Made by a program: the position numbers and the translations under genes. From the NCBI GenBank assembly GCA_026985375.1, contig JALSQP010000006.1, forward strand, positions 1 to 5,495: a DNA stretch of 5,495 nt. Reading direction: 5' to 3'. The notes under the pieces are model-generated. The model was not told the DNA's origin. It made no database searches and was given only the letters and a program-made list of their open reading frames with translations. Within the stretch, counting starts at the first letter, position 1, and every line of letters begins with the position of its first letter. The stretch comes from Desulfurococcales archaeon (GTDB lineage: Archaea; Thermoproteota; Thermoprotei_A; Sulfolobales; Desulfurococcaceae). Of the stretch, positions 1 to 5,495 are shown one piece after another.

Positions 1-1
1 T

Positions 2-355
2 GATGATGATGTTGAGAAAGGTATCAAGACAGCGAAAGAGGCAAAGGTGTTCTTGAAAACCATTGGTATCTGGTCGGACATTGAGAGGAGCTATGAGCGG
101 ATAAGGATCAGGGCTGGGAGAGGAAAAATGAGAGGAAGAAAATATGTGGAGCCTAGAAGCATACTATTTGTGCTAACCAGCTATGACGTACCACTAGCAC
201 GTGCCGTGAGGAACTTCCCGGGCGTAGATATAGCTACTCCGAACAATCTCGGCGTACTCCATCTGGCTCCAGGCGGTGAGCCAGGAAGACTAACAGTATA
301 TAGTTTATCAGCCCTCCAAGACATAGCCACTAAGTATGAGGTGAAACTGCTATGA
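2..355 (+). CDS. rpl4: Large ribosomal subunit protein uL4 (L4/L1e), C-terminal part; start lies upstream of the window
   Basis: uL4 binds 23S rRNA and its extended loop helps line the peptide exit tunnel. The reading frame is open from the first codon in the window (position 2), so the GTG at 47 is an internal valine and not the start. About 117 codons are visible, ending at TGA 353-355; archaeal uL4 is usually about 260-270 residues, so a little over half is missing. The segment [12 protein letters not shown] (visible residues 37-48) is the basic GKGKMR-type loop typical of archaeal and eukaryotic uL4, followed by the conserved core around [20 protein letters not shown]. The last codons overlap the rpl23 start codon in an ATGA junction and contain its ribosome binding site, so the two genes are probably translationally coupled. 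Identification is firm from motif and gene order. Confidence 0.96.
   Translation, partial: DDDVEKGIKTAKEAKVFLKTIGIWSDIERSYERIRIRAGRGKMRGRKYVEPRSILFVLTSYDVPLARAVRNFPGVDIATPNNLGVLHLAPGGEPGRLTVYSLSALQDIATKYEVKLL
338..344 (+). promoter_or_regulatory. Ribosome binding site of rpl23, embedded in the rpl4 C-terminus
   Basis: GAGGTGA is a full match to the archaeal anti-Shine-Dalgarno sequence. It lies 7 nt before ATG 352 and is encoded by the Glu-Val-Lys codons at the end of rpl4. It supports ATG 352 as the rpl23 start despite the overlap. Confidence 0.85.
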
Positions 356-627
356 TCAGTGATGAAGCCAGACTATACAAGATAATAATCAGGCCCGTAC
401 ATAGCGAGAAGGCACTAACACTCATAGATAAAGAAAACACGCTGACATTCATAGTGGAGAGGACAGCGACCAAGCCCGACATAAAGCGTGCCGTAGAACT
501 AATATTTGGCGTTAAAGTAGAGAATGTGCGAACACTAATAACGCCACGTGGCGAGAAAAAAGCATACGTTAGACTAAGCCCTGAGTATAAGGCAAGTGAG
601 GTTGCATCACAACTAGGCCTAATATGA
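352..627 (+). CDS. rpl23: Large ribosomal subunit protein uL23 (L23)
   Basis: uL23 is a primary 23S rRNA binding protein at the peptide exit tunnel, where it forms part of the docking site for signal recognition particle and the Sec translocon. The 91 residues match the usual archaeal length of about 80-90. The N-terminal [10 protein letters not shown] (residues 12-21) and the central [19 protein letters not shown] (residues 41-59), followed by a [12 protein letters not shown] strand, form the characteristic uL23 fold signature. The start ATG overlaps the rpl4 stop (ATGA) and is preceded by GAGGTGA inside rpl4. The stop TGA overlaps the Shine-Dalgarno sequence of rpl2. Position and length are normal for an archaeal S10-type operon. 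Confidence 0.97.
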   Translation: MISDEARLYKIIIRPVHSEKALTLIDKENTLTFIVERTATKPDIKRAVELIFGVKVENVRTLITPRGEKKAYVRLSPEYKASEVASQLGLI

Positions 628-632
628 GGTGA
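626..632 (+). promoter_or_regulatory. Ribosome binding site of rpl2
   Basis: GAGGTGA overlaps the rpl23 stop codon and sits 6 nt before ATG 639. An out-of-frame ATG at 635 lies between them but is only 2 nt from the site, so 639 is the supported start. The whole initiation block is nearly identical to that of rpl22 (5159-5174). Confidence 0.85.
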
Positions 633-638
633 ACATGT

Positions 639-1358
639 ATGGGTAAGCGTATACTTCCTCAGCGTATGGGACGCGGTTCACCGACCTTCAGGAGTCCTAA
701 GCACCTAAAGAAGGGACCTGCTAAATACCCACCACTTGTAACCGATAAGACAATGAAGGGTAAAGTACTAGATCTCATACATGATCCTGGCAGATGGGTC
801 CCTCTTGCCAAAATAGTTCTAGAGAACGGCACAGAGTTCCTAACACCTGCTGTTGAAGGCCTATATGTTGGCCAGATCATTGAGATGGGTTCGCATGCAA
901 AGATAGCTAACGGAAATATACTACCTATAGGAAATATACCAGAAGGAACACAGGTATGCAACATAGAGAAGAGGCCTGGTGATGGCGGAAAATTTGTCAG
1001 ATCATCTGGTGCTTATGCACTTATTGTTGGAAGAGCTGGAGCCAAAACACATGTCCAATTACCCAGCGGCAAGATTATAGAGGTACCAAATACTGCTAGG
1101 GCAACAATAGGCGTAATAGCAGGCGGTGGAAGAACAGAAAAACCACTCCTTAAAGCAGGTAACTCGTATTATAAGTGGAAGGCTAAGGCTCATAAGTGGC
1201 CTAAGGTTCGTGGAGTTGCAATGAATGCTGTCAGCCATCCGCACGGTGGTGGTAGCCACCAGCACGTAGGCAAACCATCAACAGTTGCAAGAGAAACACC
1301 CCCAGGTAGAAAAGTAGGACATATTGCTGCAAGAAGAACGGGTAGAAGGAAAGGCTGA
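639..1358 (+). CDS. rpl2: Large ribosomal subunit protein uL2 (L2/L8e)
   Basis: uL2 is a core 23S rRNA binding protein needed for subunit association and for assembly of the peptidyl transferase region. The product has 239 residues, the normal archaeal length. It begins MGKRILPQRMGRGSPTFRSP, as in other archaeal and eukaryotic uL2. The C-terminal signature RGVAMNAVSHPHGGG (residues 191-205) contains the invariant histidine region near the peptidyl transferase centre. It is followed by a basic tail rich in Arg and Lys ending in GRRKG. The gene is intact and well placed after rpl23. What is unusual is downstream: rps19 does not follow directly. Instead come an AT-rich gap, a convergent gene and the AAA+/VWA pair. 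Confidence 0.98.
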   Translation: MGKRILPQRMGRGSPTFRSPKHLKKGPAKYPPLVTDKTMKGKVLDLIHDPGRWVPLAKIVLENGTEFLTPAVEGLYVGQIIEMGSHAKIANGNILPIGNIPEGTQVCNIEKRPGDGGKFVRSSGAYALIVGRAGAKTHVQLPSGKIIEVPNTARATIGVIAGGGRTEKPLLKAGNSYYKWKAKAHKWPKVRGVAMNAVSHPHGGGSHQHVGKPSTVARETPPGRKVGHIAARRTGRRKG

Positions 1359-1410
1359 CACGTATTTTATCAAATTATCAAACTATTTAATTTAACACAA
1401 CGCACTAGCT
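1359..1410. terminator. AT-rich convergent intergenic gap, possible terminator of the upstream ribosomal transcript
   Basis: The stretch between the rpl2 stop and the stop of the convergent minus-strand gene is strongly AT-rich. It includes ATTTTAT just after rpl2 and a tandem imperfect 8-mer, ATCAAATT then ATCAAACT (1369-1384). Archaeal transcripts often end in T-rich tracts without a stable hairpin. A further pyrimidine tract on the plus strand lies at about 1450-1460, inside the 3' end of the convergent gene. No strong run of Ts is present, so termination here is an inference, chiefly from the convergent gene arrangement. Confidence 0.35.
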
Positions 1411-1755
1411 CTATCTGCTGTACAACATCTTAATACATCGCCTAGCAAGCTTTTCTTTCTCAGCTGGTATGTATAGACGTGTAGAACTTATCTCGAGAAT
1501 AATGTATAGTTTATTCTCTAAACGTTTATATCCAGTAATCACGGGTTTACCAGTCAATACACGCTCCTCTAAAGCAGTACCCCTAGAACCCACTAGCATT
1601 CTAATGTACCTATCAAAAGTTCTTGATAAGCGCCGAGAGCGATATAGTGGTTCGCGCCCTATAACCCTTATAGATAAACCTTTATCGCTACATGCCAACT
1701 CAGTCCATACGATGTCACTACCCTCAATAGTGAAACATTTCTTTATAACTAGCAT
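1411..1755 (-). CDS. Hypothetical protein, 114 residues, basic, antisense to the ribosomal cluster
   Basis: I do not recognise this protein. It has 114 residues and is rich in Arg, Lys and Leu. Hydrophobic stretches that look like beta strands (MLVIKK, LSIRVIG, KLYIILEIS, TRLYIPA) alternate with basic loops, and an amphipathic C-terminal helix follows at about residues 97-112. No signal peptide, membrane segment or metal-binding cluster is evident. The start ATG is preceded by GTGGTGA with a 4 nt spacer, and a TATA-like element lies about 35 nt upstream, which supports expression. A 101-codon frame lies almost exactly antisense (1469-1774, plus strand). I prefer the minus frame because it has a Shine-Dalgarno sequence and a more protein-like charge pattern. 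The gene converges on rpl2 and diverges from the MoxR gene, so it is not part of the ribosomal operon. It could be a small nucleic-acid-binding protein, but that is a guess from charge alone. Confidence 0.6.
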   Translation of the reverse strand: MLVIKKCFTIEGSDIVWTELACSDKGLSIRVIGREPLYRSRRLSRTFDRYIRMLVGSRGTALEERVLTGKPVITGYKRLENKLYIILEISSTRLYIPAEKEKLARRCIKMLYSR

Positions 1756-1759
1756 TATT

Positions 1760-1766
1760 TCACCAC
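1760..1766 (-). promoter_or_regulatory. Ribosome binding site of the minus-strand hypothetical gene
   Basis: Read on the minus strand this is GTGGTGA, containing the GGTGA core complementary to the 16S rRNA tail. It lies 4 nt before ATG at 1755. It is the main argument for choosing this strand over the overlapping plus-strand frame. Confidence 0.55.
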
Positions 1767-1784
1767 ATATTTGATTATCCGTTG

Positions 1785-1793
1785 TCTATAATA
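1785..1793. promoter_or_regulatory. Putative bidirectional TATA element between the minus-strand gene and the MoxR gene
   Basis: TCTATAATA reads as a TATA box on both strands (TATAATA plus, TATTATA minus). On the minus strand, initiation about 26 nt from its centre falls near 1764, just ahead of ATG 1755. On the plus strand it predicts initiation near 1815, downstream of the first ATG (1795) but just before a GGGGT and GTG 1828. A second weaker candidate for the plus strand is TTTATAA at 1742-1748, which would give a leader of about 24 nt to ATG 1795. Assignment is by sequence and spacing only. Confidence 0.45.
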
Positions 1794-1794
1794 G

Positions 1795-2736
1795 ATGCTT
1801 AAAGCCTCTAATTCTCTGGGGTTAGAAGTGGATGAAGATCCAATAATTGTTAAGGTTAGAGAGATTTATGGCCCGGTGATTAAGAAGGCCTCGAAGATAC
1901 GTTCACCAGATTTAATGATAAAGTACTTGAGAAAAATGTATAAACTGATCGTAAAACCGTATATAGTTTACTTGACGGTTGCAGCTTTTATGAATAATAG
2001 GCCGGTACTATATGAAGGTCCTCCGGGGACTGGGAAGACCGAGATCGGAGAAGCAATATTATCGCTCTGGGCTGGGAAATCTGCGTTTGTCCTCCCATGT
2101 AGCGAGAGCTATGATGAATATAGAGTTATAGGGGATTTTCACCCAGCAATAGCGATGGCCAAAGGGTTCAACGAGGAAAGCTTTATTCCACGCCCATTAC
2201 TGGCCGCGCTTATACTCGATACCGGTGTACTCATAGATGAGATAAGGAGAAGTAATGAAGGCTTCCAAAACCTATTACTAGATATTATTGATAAAAGACG
2301 CATAATTGTGCCAGAGCTTCGGAAAACATATTATCAGCGTGGTGACGGTTTTCAAATAATAATGACGAGCAACCCCTTAGACATTGCTCAGAACGAGTTA
2401 AGCGATGCGTTCATGAGACGCCTCATCAGGATAGAGTTTAGATACCCTACTCCTGAGGAGGAGTACAACATTATAATGTTAAGGCTTGGCGGATTAGCAA
2501 AGTACATAACAGATGAACTTATATCTAGGGCAATAAGAATAGTTAAGGAGCTTCGACGAAAAGCAGTCTATAAACCTGGAACAGCTGATTTAGTATCATG
2601 GTTAACGATTACCGCTATGCTCGCCAAGGCTAAGAACAAGATGAAAGCAGACAAGCATGATCTTCTTGAAGCTGGGAGAGCAGTGCTGCTCAAAGATCCT
2701 GAGGATGAGAATATTGTCGAAGAGCTACTCAGATAA
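1795..2736 (+). CDS. MoxR-type AAA+ ATPase
   Basis: This is a single-module AAA+ ATPase of 313 residues, close to the usual 300-330 for the MoxR family. Such proteins form hexameric rings that use ATP hydrolysis to remodel or load cofactors into partner complexes, working with a VWA-domain protein. Visible motifs are Walker A GPPGTGKT (residues 75-82), Walker B VLIDEI (145-150, with D148 and E149), a pre-sensor hairpin around DKRRIIVPEL (166-175), sensor 1 in IIMTSNP (N193) and an arginine finger region DAFMRRL (204-210). The sensor 2 region reads KPGTADLVSW (260-269). The protein is soluble, with no signal or membrane segment. The start is uncertain: ATG 1795 lacks a Shine-Dalgarno sequence, whereas GTG 1828 has GGGGT 5 nt upstream and a well-placed TATA, giving 302 residues with no motif lost. 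The VWA gene follows after 1 nt, which makes it the obvious partner. The substrate is unknown. Confidence 0.93.
   Translation: MLKASNSLGLEVDEDPIIVKVREIYGPVIKKASKIRSPDLMIKYLRKMYKLIVKPYIVYLTVAAFMNNRPVLYEGPPGTGKTEIGEAILSLWAGKSAFVLPCSESYDEYRVIGDFHPAIAMAKGFNEESFIPRPLLAALILDTGVLIDEIRRSNEGFQNLLLDIIDKRRIIVPELRKTYYQRGDGFQIIMTSNPLDIAQNELSDAFMRRLIRIEFRYPTPEEEYNIIMLRLGGLAKYITDELISRAIRIVKELRRKAVYKPGTADLVSWLTITAMLAKAKNKMKADKHDLLEAGRAVLLKDPEDENIVEELLR
1818..1822 (+). promoter_or_regulatory. Possible ribosome binding site supporting an internal GTG start (1828) for the MoxR gene
   Basis: GGGGT lies 5 nt before GTG 1828, in frame with the ATPase, while nothing similar precedes ATG 1795. Together with the TATA element at 1785-1793 it reproduces the TATA, Shine-Dalgarno and non-ATG start layout seen at rps19. 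The match to the anti-Shine-Dalgarno sequence is short, so support is moderate. Confidence 0.35.
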
Positions 2737-2737
2737 A

Positions 2738-4672
2738 ATGAATGCTCTAGACTTATCCGTGCTGGATAACAGGATCCAGGAAAATCTTCAGAGGTGTTAT
2801 GAATATCTGATCAGTAGGAAATCAACTGAGACTGTTTCTGTGGATAAGGAGATTGTATTTATAGAACTATGTACAACTCTCAAAGCTTTAGCTGGTGCAA
2901 GAAAAGAATATAATGACTTACTCGACGAACTCTACAATTCCGTTTTTGGACGTCAGAAGACATCATCGAAGTATCTAGTTACAAATCATAGATTGGAAGA
3001 AAAGATAATATATAATGGGGAAATGACTATCCTGAAAAGACTCTACAGAAAGAGGAAGACAACTGTTTCATGGATTTTCAGGAAGAATAGTTCTTCGGTG
3101 GATATTCTTGATTATATATGGTTGAGAAAACATGGGTATCTAATAAGGTCTAGGGATGGACGACTAATGGTCGATAAGTCAATTTATTCTGAGAAACTCG
3201 ATAGTATGTCCAAGAGAGAAATAGAGCTACAAGACTTGTTCAAGTATCTGAAAGAAATTCCTAGTGCGCTCTGGTCGAAAATAATAGATCAGAAAATGCT
3301 CTCTAGAATGAGCATAGAAAAACTACTGAGATTTACAGATCTCTACTACGGATATAATGTACGAATAGATAAGACGATAAGAGCTGAGCTTAGGAAAAGA
3401 ATTAATGAAGGCCTAATTTCCTCGCCAAATTCTTGGAGGAAGCTCGGTCAGATCGCTGAGAAAACAAGATTAGCACATGATAGTTATCTTGGTCCCTATA
3501 CCCTTGAATATCTAAGGAAAAAGATTTGGGGCGATGATGCCGATAAGATCGCTAAAGATATTCAAAAACTACCCATACATGAGCGTATGAGGATCGCATC
3601 AAAAATATACAGGAATGCGGGTCTTGAGGAGATTCTCGTCCGTCTTGATTTATTTACGTTGTCATCAATCAGTAATCCGGGAAAAATAAGGAATGACTCG
3701 TTGAAAAGTAAAGCCTTTCTCGGAAAAGCTCTTGCTACATATGTGGATTATCTAATAACGGGCAATCCGGCCTACATAGATTATTCATTTATGTTTTTAG
3801 ATAAGATCGAACCACATAATCTATCATCTGAATTAATACCTTTGTATGAATCATTATTAAAACAGGATAAAATGAACATTATAAAACTCTTGTCTAGCAA
3901 AGCATCAGAAGCTATAGAGTATATCGGATACAGGATTTTCGATTTGACAAGAACAGAGAGACAGATAAGCGATGAGGTATTAAGGAGAGCGATTATACTT
4001 AGCAGAAAAATATTAATGAAAATCATCAGGGGGGATACAAAGTCTAAGAAGTATATCGAATCAATCTATTCAGGCAAACCCAATATTAGAAAAACACTCT
4101 ATAATTTTGTAAGATACAACTATGTTATCGCGAGAAGGGATAGAAAAAGAATACAGCGTATCACGGCATTAATCGATGTAAGCGGATCTATGCTGAGATA
4201 TTCGATCTGGGCATTGTTATCACTTGGTACAGTCTTCCCCTTATTAAAATATTGTATATTGTTTTCCGATAGAATAAGGATATACAAGGTAGGACATTAC
4301 TCACCCATTTCGCTGATGAGCCGTTTTCTAAATCATGTTTTCCTAGAAGGATTCAAAGGATATACCAATATTGCGCTTACTGTTGAACGTGCGATAGAGG
4401 TATCAAAGCCTGGTGACAGTATTGTTTTGTTCACAGATCTGGAGCAGACAGTCAATTATAAAGATCCTGTTGAAGTTATCGAACGGGTCAACAAAATAGG
4501 TAGAAGAATCATAGTTTTTGTTCCCCCATTTCACCGGGAGGATGTAGCTTTTGAGCTATTATCACGGGGCGTCGAGGTAGTGTGTGTTGGCTCACCTGAA
4601 GAACTACCCAAGCTTTTGGGGAAGAAACTAAACCTTAAAATACGGGATAAACTTATCCATGTTAGAGGTTAA
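2738..4672 (+). CDS. VWA (MIDAS) domain protein with long helical N-terminal region, partner of the MoxR ATPase
   Basis: The protein has 644 residues from ATG 2738, one base after the ATPase stop. In-frame ATGs at 2657 and 2705 would overlap the ATPase, and I reject them because tight coupling at 2738 is simpler; no clear Shine-Dalgarno sequence is visible. The C-terminal part (about residues 472-640) is a von Willebrand factor A domain with a complete MIDAS site: DVSGS (480-484), T543 in KGYTNIA, and TD (566-567) in VLFTDLE. These residues normally coordinate Mg2+ and bind an acidic ligand of the client. Before it, PNIRKTLYNFVRYN (448-461) and a basic RRDRKRIQR linker resemble the pre-VWA region of CoxE-type proteins. 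Residues 1 to about 440 are charged, predicted mostly helical, and match no domain I recognise. No signal peptide or membrane segment is evident, so it is probably cytoplasmic. Role by family: adaptor linking the ATPase ring to a substrate complex. The client is unknown. Confidence 0.9.
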   Translation: MNALDLSVLDNRIQENLQRCYEYLISRKSTETVSVDKEIVFIELCTTLKALAGARKEYNDLLDELYNSVFGRQKTSSKYLVTNHRLEEKIIYNGEMTILKRLYRKRKTTVSWIFRKNSSSVDILDYIWLRKHGYLIRSRDGRLMVDKSIYSEKLDSMSKREIELQDLFKYLKEIPSALWSKIIDQKMLSRMSIEKLLRFTDLYYGYNVRIDKTIRAELRKRINEGLISSPNSWRKLGQIAEKTRLAHDSYLGPYTLEYLRKKIWGDDADKIAKDIQKLPIHERMRIASKIYRNAGLEEILVRLDLFTLSSISNPGKIRNDSLKSKAFLGKALATYVDYLITGNPAYIDYSFMFLDKIEPHNLSSELIPLYESLLKQDKMNIIKLLSSKASEAIEYIGYRIFDLTRTERQISDEVLRRAIILSRKILMKIIRGDTKSKKYIESIYSGKPNIRKTLYNFVRYNYVIARRDRKRIQRITALIDVSGSMLRYSIWALLSLGTVFPLLKYCILFSDRIRIYKVGHYSPISLMSRFLNHVFLEGFKGYTNIALTVERAIEVSKPGDSIVLFTDLEQTVNYKDPVEVIERVNKIGRRIIVFVPPFHREDVAFELLSRGVEVVCVGSPEELPKLLGKKLNLKIRDKLIHVRG

Positions 4673-4680
4673 GAGTACAA

Positions 4681-4688
4681 TATAAATA
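4681..4688 (+). promoter_or_regulatory. TATA-box promoter for rps19 and downstream ribosomal genes
   Basis: TATAAATA begins 9 nt after the VWA stop codon and matches the archaeal TATA consensus well. The preceding purine-rich AAGAGTACAA could hold the BRE. Initiation about 26 nt downstream of the box centre falls near 4710, giving a leader of about 16 nt that still includes the GAGGTG site. It would let the distal ribosomal genes be transcribed independently of the rpl4-rpl23-rpl2 segment. Confidence 0.6.
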
Positions 4689-4714
4689 GCGAGATACAAT
4701 GTCTATGCTTACCA

Positions 4715-4720
4715 GAGGTG
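4715..4720 (+). promoter_or_regulatory. Ribosome binding site of rps19, placing the start at TTG 4727
   Basis: GAGGTG is a strong Shine-Dalgarno sequence, and its last three bases are the in-frame GTG at 4718. That GTG cannot be both the binding site and the start codon, so the in-frame TTG 6 nt downstream (4727) is the better start. Confidence 0.65.
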
Positions 4721-4726
4721 GATAAT

Positions 4727-5158
4727 TTGGCGATAGAGATAGAGATACCGCCAGAATGGAGGAAATTCAGATATAGAGGTAAGACACTCGAGGAACTGCT
4801 AAACATGCCATTAGATGAACTGATAGAGTTATTTCCCGCGAGACAGAGGCGTAGTCTGAAACGAGGACTAACTAAGGCACAGGTGAAATTGCTGGCTAAG
4901 ATAAGGAAGGTACGGGCAAAGAAGCTTACTGGGAAGAAAGCGATAATTAAGACACATGTAAGAGACATGATAATACTCCCGGAGATGGTGGGCTTAACGA
5001 TCGCCGTATATAATGGTAAGGAATTCATTCCTGTAAGGATTATCCCAGAGATGATAGGTCATTATCTCGGAGAATTCAGCCCAACAACGAAGAGAGTAGC
5101 ACATGGAGAACCAGGTCTGAAGGCCACAAGGAGCAGTATGTACGTATCGCTCAAGTAA
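4727..5158 (+). CDS. rps19: Small ribosomal subunit protein uS19 (S19/S15e)
   Basis: uS19 sits in the head of the 30S subunit with uS13, near the A-site tRNA. From TTG 4727 the product has 143 residues, within the archaeal range of about 130-150. Starting at GTG 4718 would add only three residues (M/V-D-N) but uses a codon that lies inside the Shine-Dalgarno sequence. The N-terminal extension with [14 protein letters not shown] is typical of archaeal and eukaryotic forms. The family signature [16 protein letters not shown] (residues 107-122) is intact, and basic residues dominate the middle ([10 protein letters not shown], then KIRKVRAKK). The gene has its own TATA box upstream because the usual neighbour rpl2 is 3.4 kb away. 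rpl22 follows after 13 nt, so the two are probably cotranscribed. Confidence 0.95.
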   Translation: MAIEIEIPPEWRKFRYRGKTLEELLNMPLDELIELFPARQRRSLKRGLTKAQVKLLAKIRKVRAKKLTGKKAIIKTHVRDMIILPEMVGLTIAVYNGKEFIPVRIIPEMIGHYLGEFSPTTKRVAHGEPGLKATRSSMYVSLK

Positions 5159-5165
5159 GGGGTGA
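5159..5165 (+). promoter_or_regulatory. Ribosome binding site of rpl22
   Basis: GGGGTGA immediately follows the rps19 stop and lies 6 nt before ATG 5172. This fixes the start of rpl22, and the layout is almost the same as at rpl2. Confidence 0.85.
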
Positions 5166-5171
5166 ACATAT

Positions 5172-5495
5172 ATGCCTACTTGGCACTACTCCTACAAAGT
5201 AAGGGACGAGTCAAACATTGCCAAAGCCGTACAGTTTGACATACCTGTTTCTATAAAGGTTATGAGAGAGGTAACCGCTGTACTAAGAGGTATGAAGTTA
5301 AGCGAGGCCAAGGAGTTCCTCAAGCGAGTAATCGAGAAAAAGGAAGCTGTTCCTCTCAAGAGATACAAGGGTAAACAAGCACATAGAAGAGGACTAGCTG
5401 ATAAGTGGAAGTGGCCTATTGGTAGATACCCAGTTAAGGCAGCACGTTATATCTTAAAGCTTTTAGACAATGTTGAGGCGAATGCGGAGAACAAG
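5172..5495 (+). CDS. rpl22: Large ribosomal subunit protein uL22 (L22/L17e), N-terminal part; runs off the window
   Basis: uL22 binds all 23S rRNA domains, and its hairpin lines the peptide exit tunnel opposite uL4. The first 108 codons are visible and the frame is still open at the window end; archaeal uL22 is typically about 150-160 residues. The archaeal-type N-terminus MPTWHYSYKV leads into the SIKVMREVTAVLRGMKLSEAKEFL region (residues 28-50), the helical core of the family. KRYKGKQAHRRGLADKWKWPIGRYPVKAARYI (residues 63-94) is highly typical of archaeal and eukaryotic uL22. The gene follows rps19 in the standard cluster order; rps3 would be expected next but lies outside the window. Confidence 0.96.
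   Translation, partial: MPTWHYSYKVRDESNIAKAVQFDIPVSIKVMREVTAVLRGMKLSEAKEFLKRVIEKKEAVPLKRYKGKQAHRRGLADKWKWPIGRYPVKAARYILKLLDNVEANAENK

Noticed and set aside
47..355. A 102-residue protein starting at GTG 47
   Set aside because: The frame is open to the window edge and the upstream codons continue a uL4 sequence, so this is the C-terminal part of rpl4 and not a separate gene.
659..964. Minus-strand frame opposite rpl2
   Set aside because: It is a shadow of the clearly conserved uL2 coding sequence and lacks a ribosome binding site or recognisable motif. The same applies to the minus frame at 1059-1265.
1469..1774. Plus-strand 101-residue frame opposite the minus-strand gene
   Set aside because: It has no convincing Shine-Dalgarno sequence and less protein-like composition; the antisense frame has GTGGTGA and a TATA-like element. 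The choice is not certain.
2657..2737. Upstream ATG starts for the VWA protein (2657 or 2705)
   Set aside because: They would overlap the ATPase gene by up to 80 nt, whereas ATG 2738 lies directly after the ATPase stop, as is usual for coupled genes.
3781..4026. Minus-strand frame opposite the VWA gene
   Set aside because: Its hydrophobic, Ile/Ser/Leu-rich translation is what antisense reading of an AT-rich charged helical gene gives. It lies wholly inside a well-supported gene.
1359..4726. Interpretation of the interruption as a mobile element or insertion sequence
   Set aside because: I see no transposase or integrase, tRNA, terminal inverted repeats or target-site duplication at the edges.
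4669..5028. Minus-strand frame opposite rps19
   Set aside because: It lies over the conserved uS19 gene and its promoter, and its translation is low-complexity Ser/Leu-rich with no known motif.
1..5495. CRISPR array, tRNA or rRNA genes
   Set aside because: No regularly spaced repeats and no tRNA- or rRNA-like segments were seen by eye; almost all the sequence is accounted for by coding regions.

Overview
The window is a piece of the archaeal S10-type ribosomal protein cluster, in the order uL4 (C-terminal part), uL23, uL2, then a roughly 3.4 kb interruption, then uS19 and the start of uL22. The archaeal-type r-proteins, strong GAGGTGA ribosome binding sites, TATA-box promoters, frequent AGA/AGG and ATA codons and moderate A+T content point to a thermophilic crenarchaeon (Thermoproteota). 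A member of the Desulfurococcales is my best guess, from overall impression and not from a database comparison.

Layout. Positions 2-1358 hold rpl4 (partial), rpl23 and rpl2, tightly packed on the plus strand: rpl4 and rpl23 overlap by ATGA, and rpl2 follows rpl23 by 11 nt. A short AT-rich stretch (1359-1410) separates rpl2 from a convergent minus-strand gene for an unrecognised 114-residue basic protein (1411-1755). Divergent from it, two plus-strand genes form a tight pair with a 1 nt gap: a MoxR-type AAA+ ATPase (1795-2736) and a 644-residue protein with a C-terminal von Willebrand factor A (VWA) domain carrying a complete MIDAS metal site (2738-4672). Ribosomal genes resume at 4727 with rps19, which has its own TATA box and Shine-Dalgarno sequence, followed by rpl22, which runs off the end of the window.

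How the parts may work together. uL4, uL23, uL2 and uL22 are large-subunit proteins and uS19 belongs to the small-subunit head. uL2 and uS19 are normally adjacent in the archaeal cluster, so the ATPase/VWA pair and the antisense gene lie at a normally closed junction. MoxR ATPases paired with VWA proteins act as remodelling or insertion chaperones (RavA-ViaA, NorQ-NorD, CbbQ-CbbO, CoxD-CoxE). The eukaryotic ribosome-assembly factor midasin/Rea1 combines MoxR-clade AAA modules with a MIDAS domain. The position between ribosomal genes therefore suggests, as a hypothesis only, a split midasin-like ribosome-assembly remodeller. The interruption is the most interesting part of the window; the flanking ribosomal genes look ordinary and intact.
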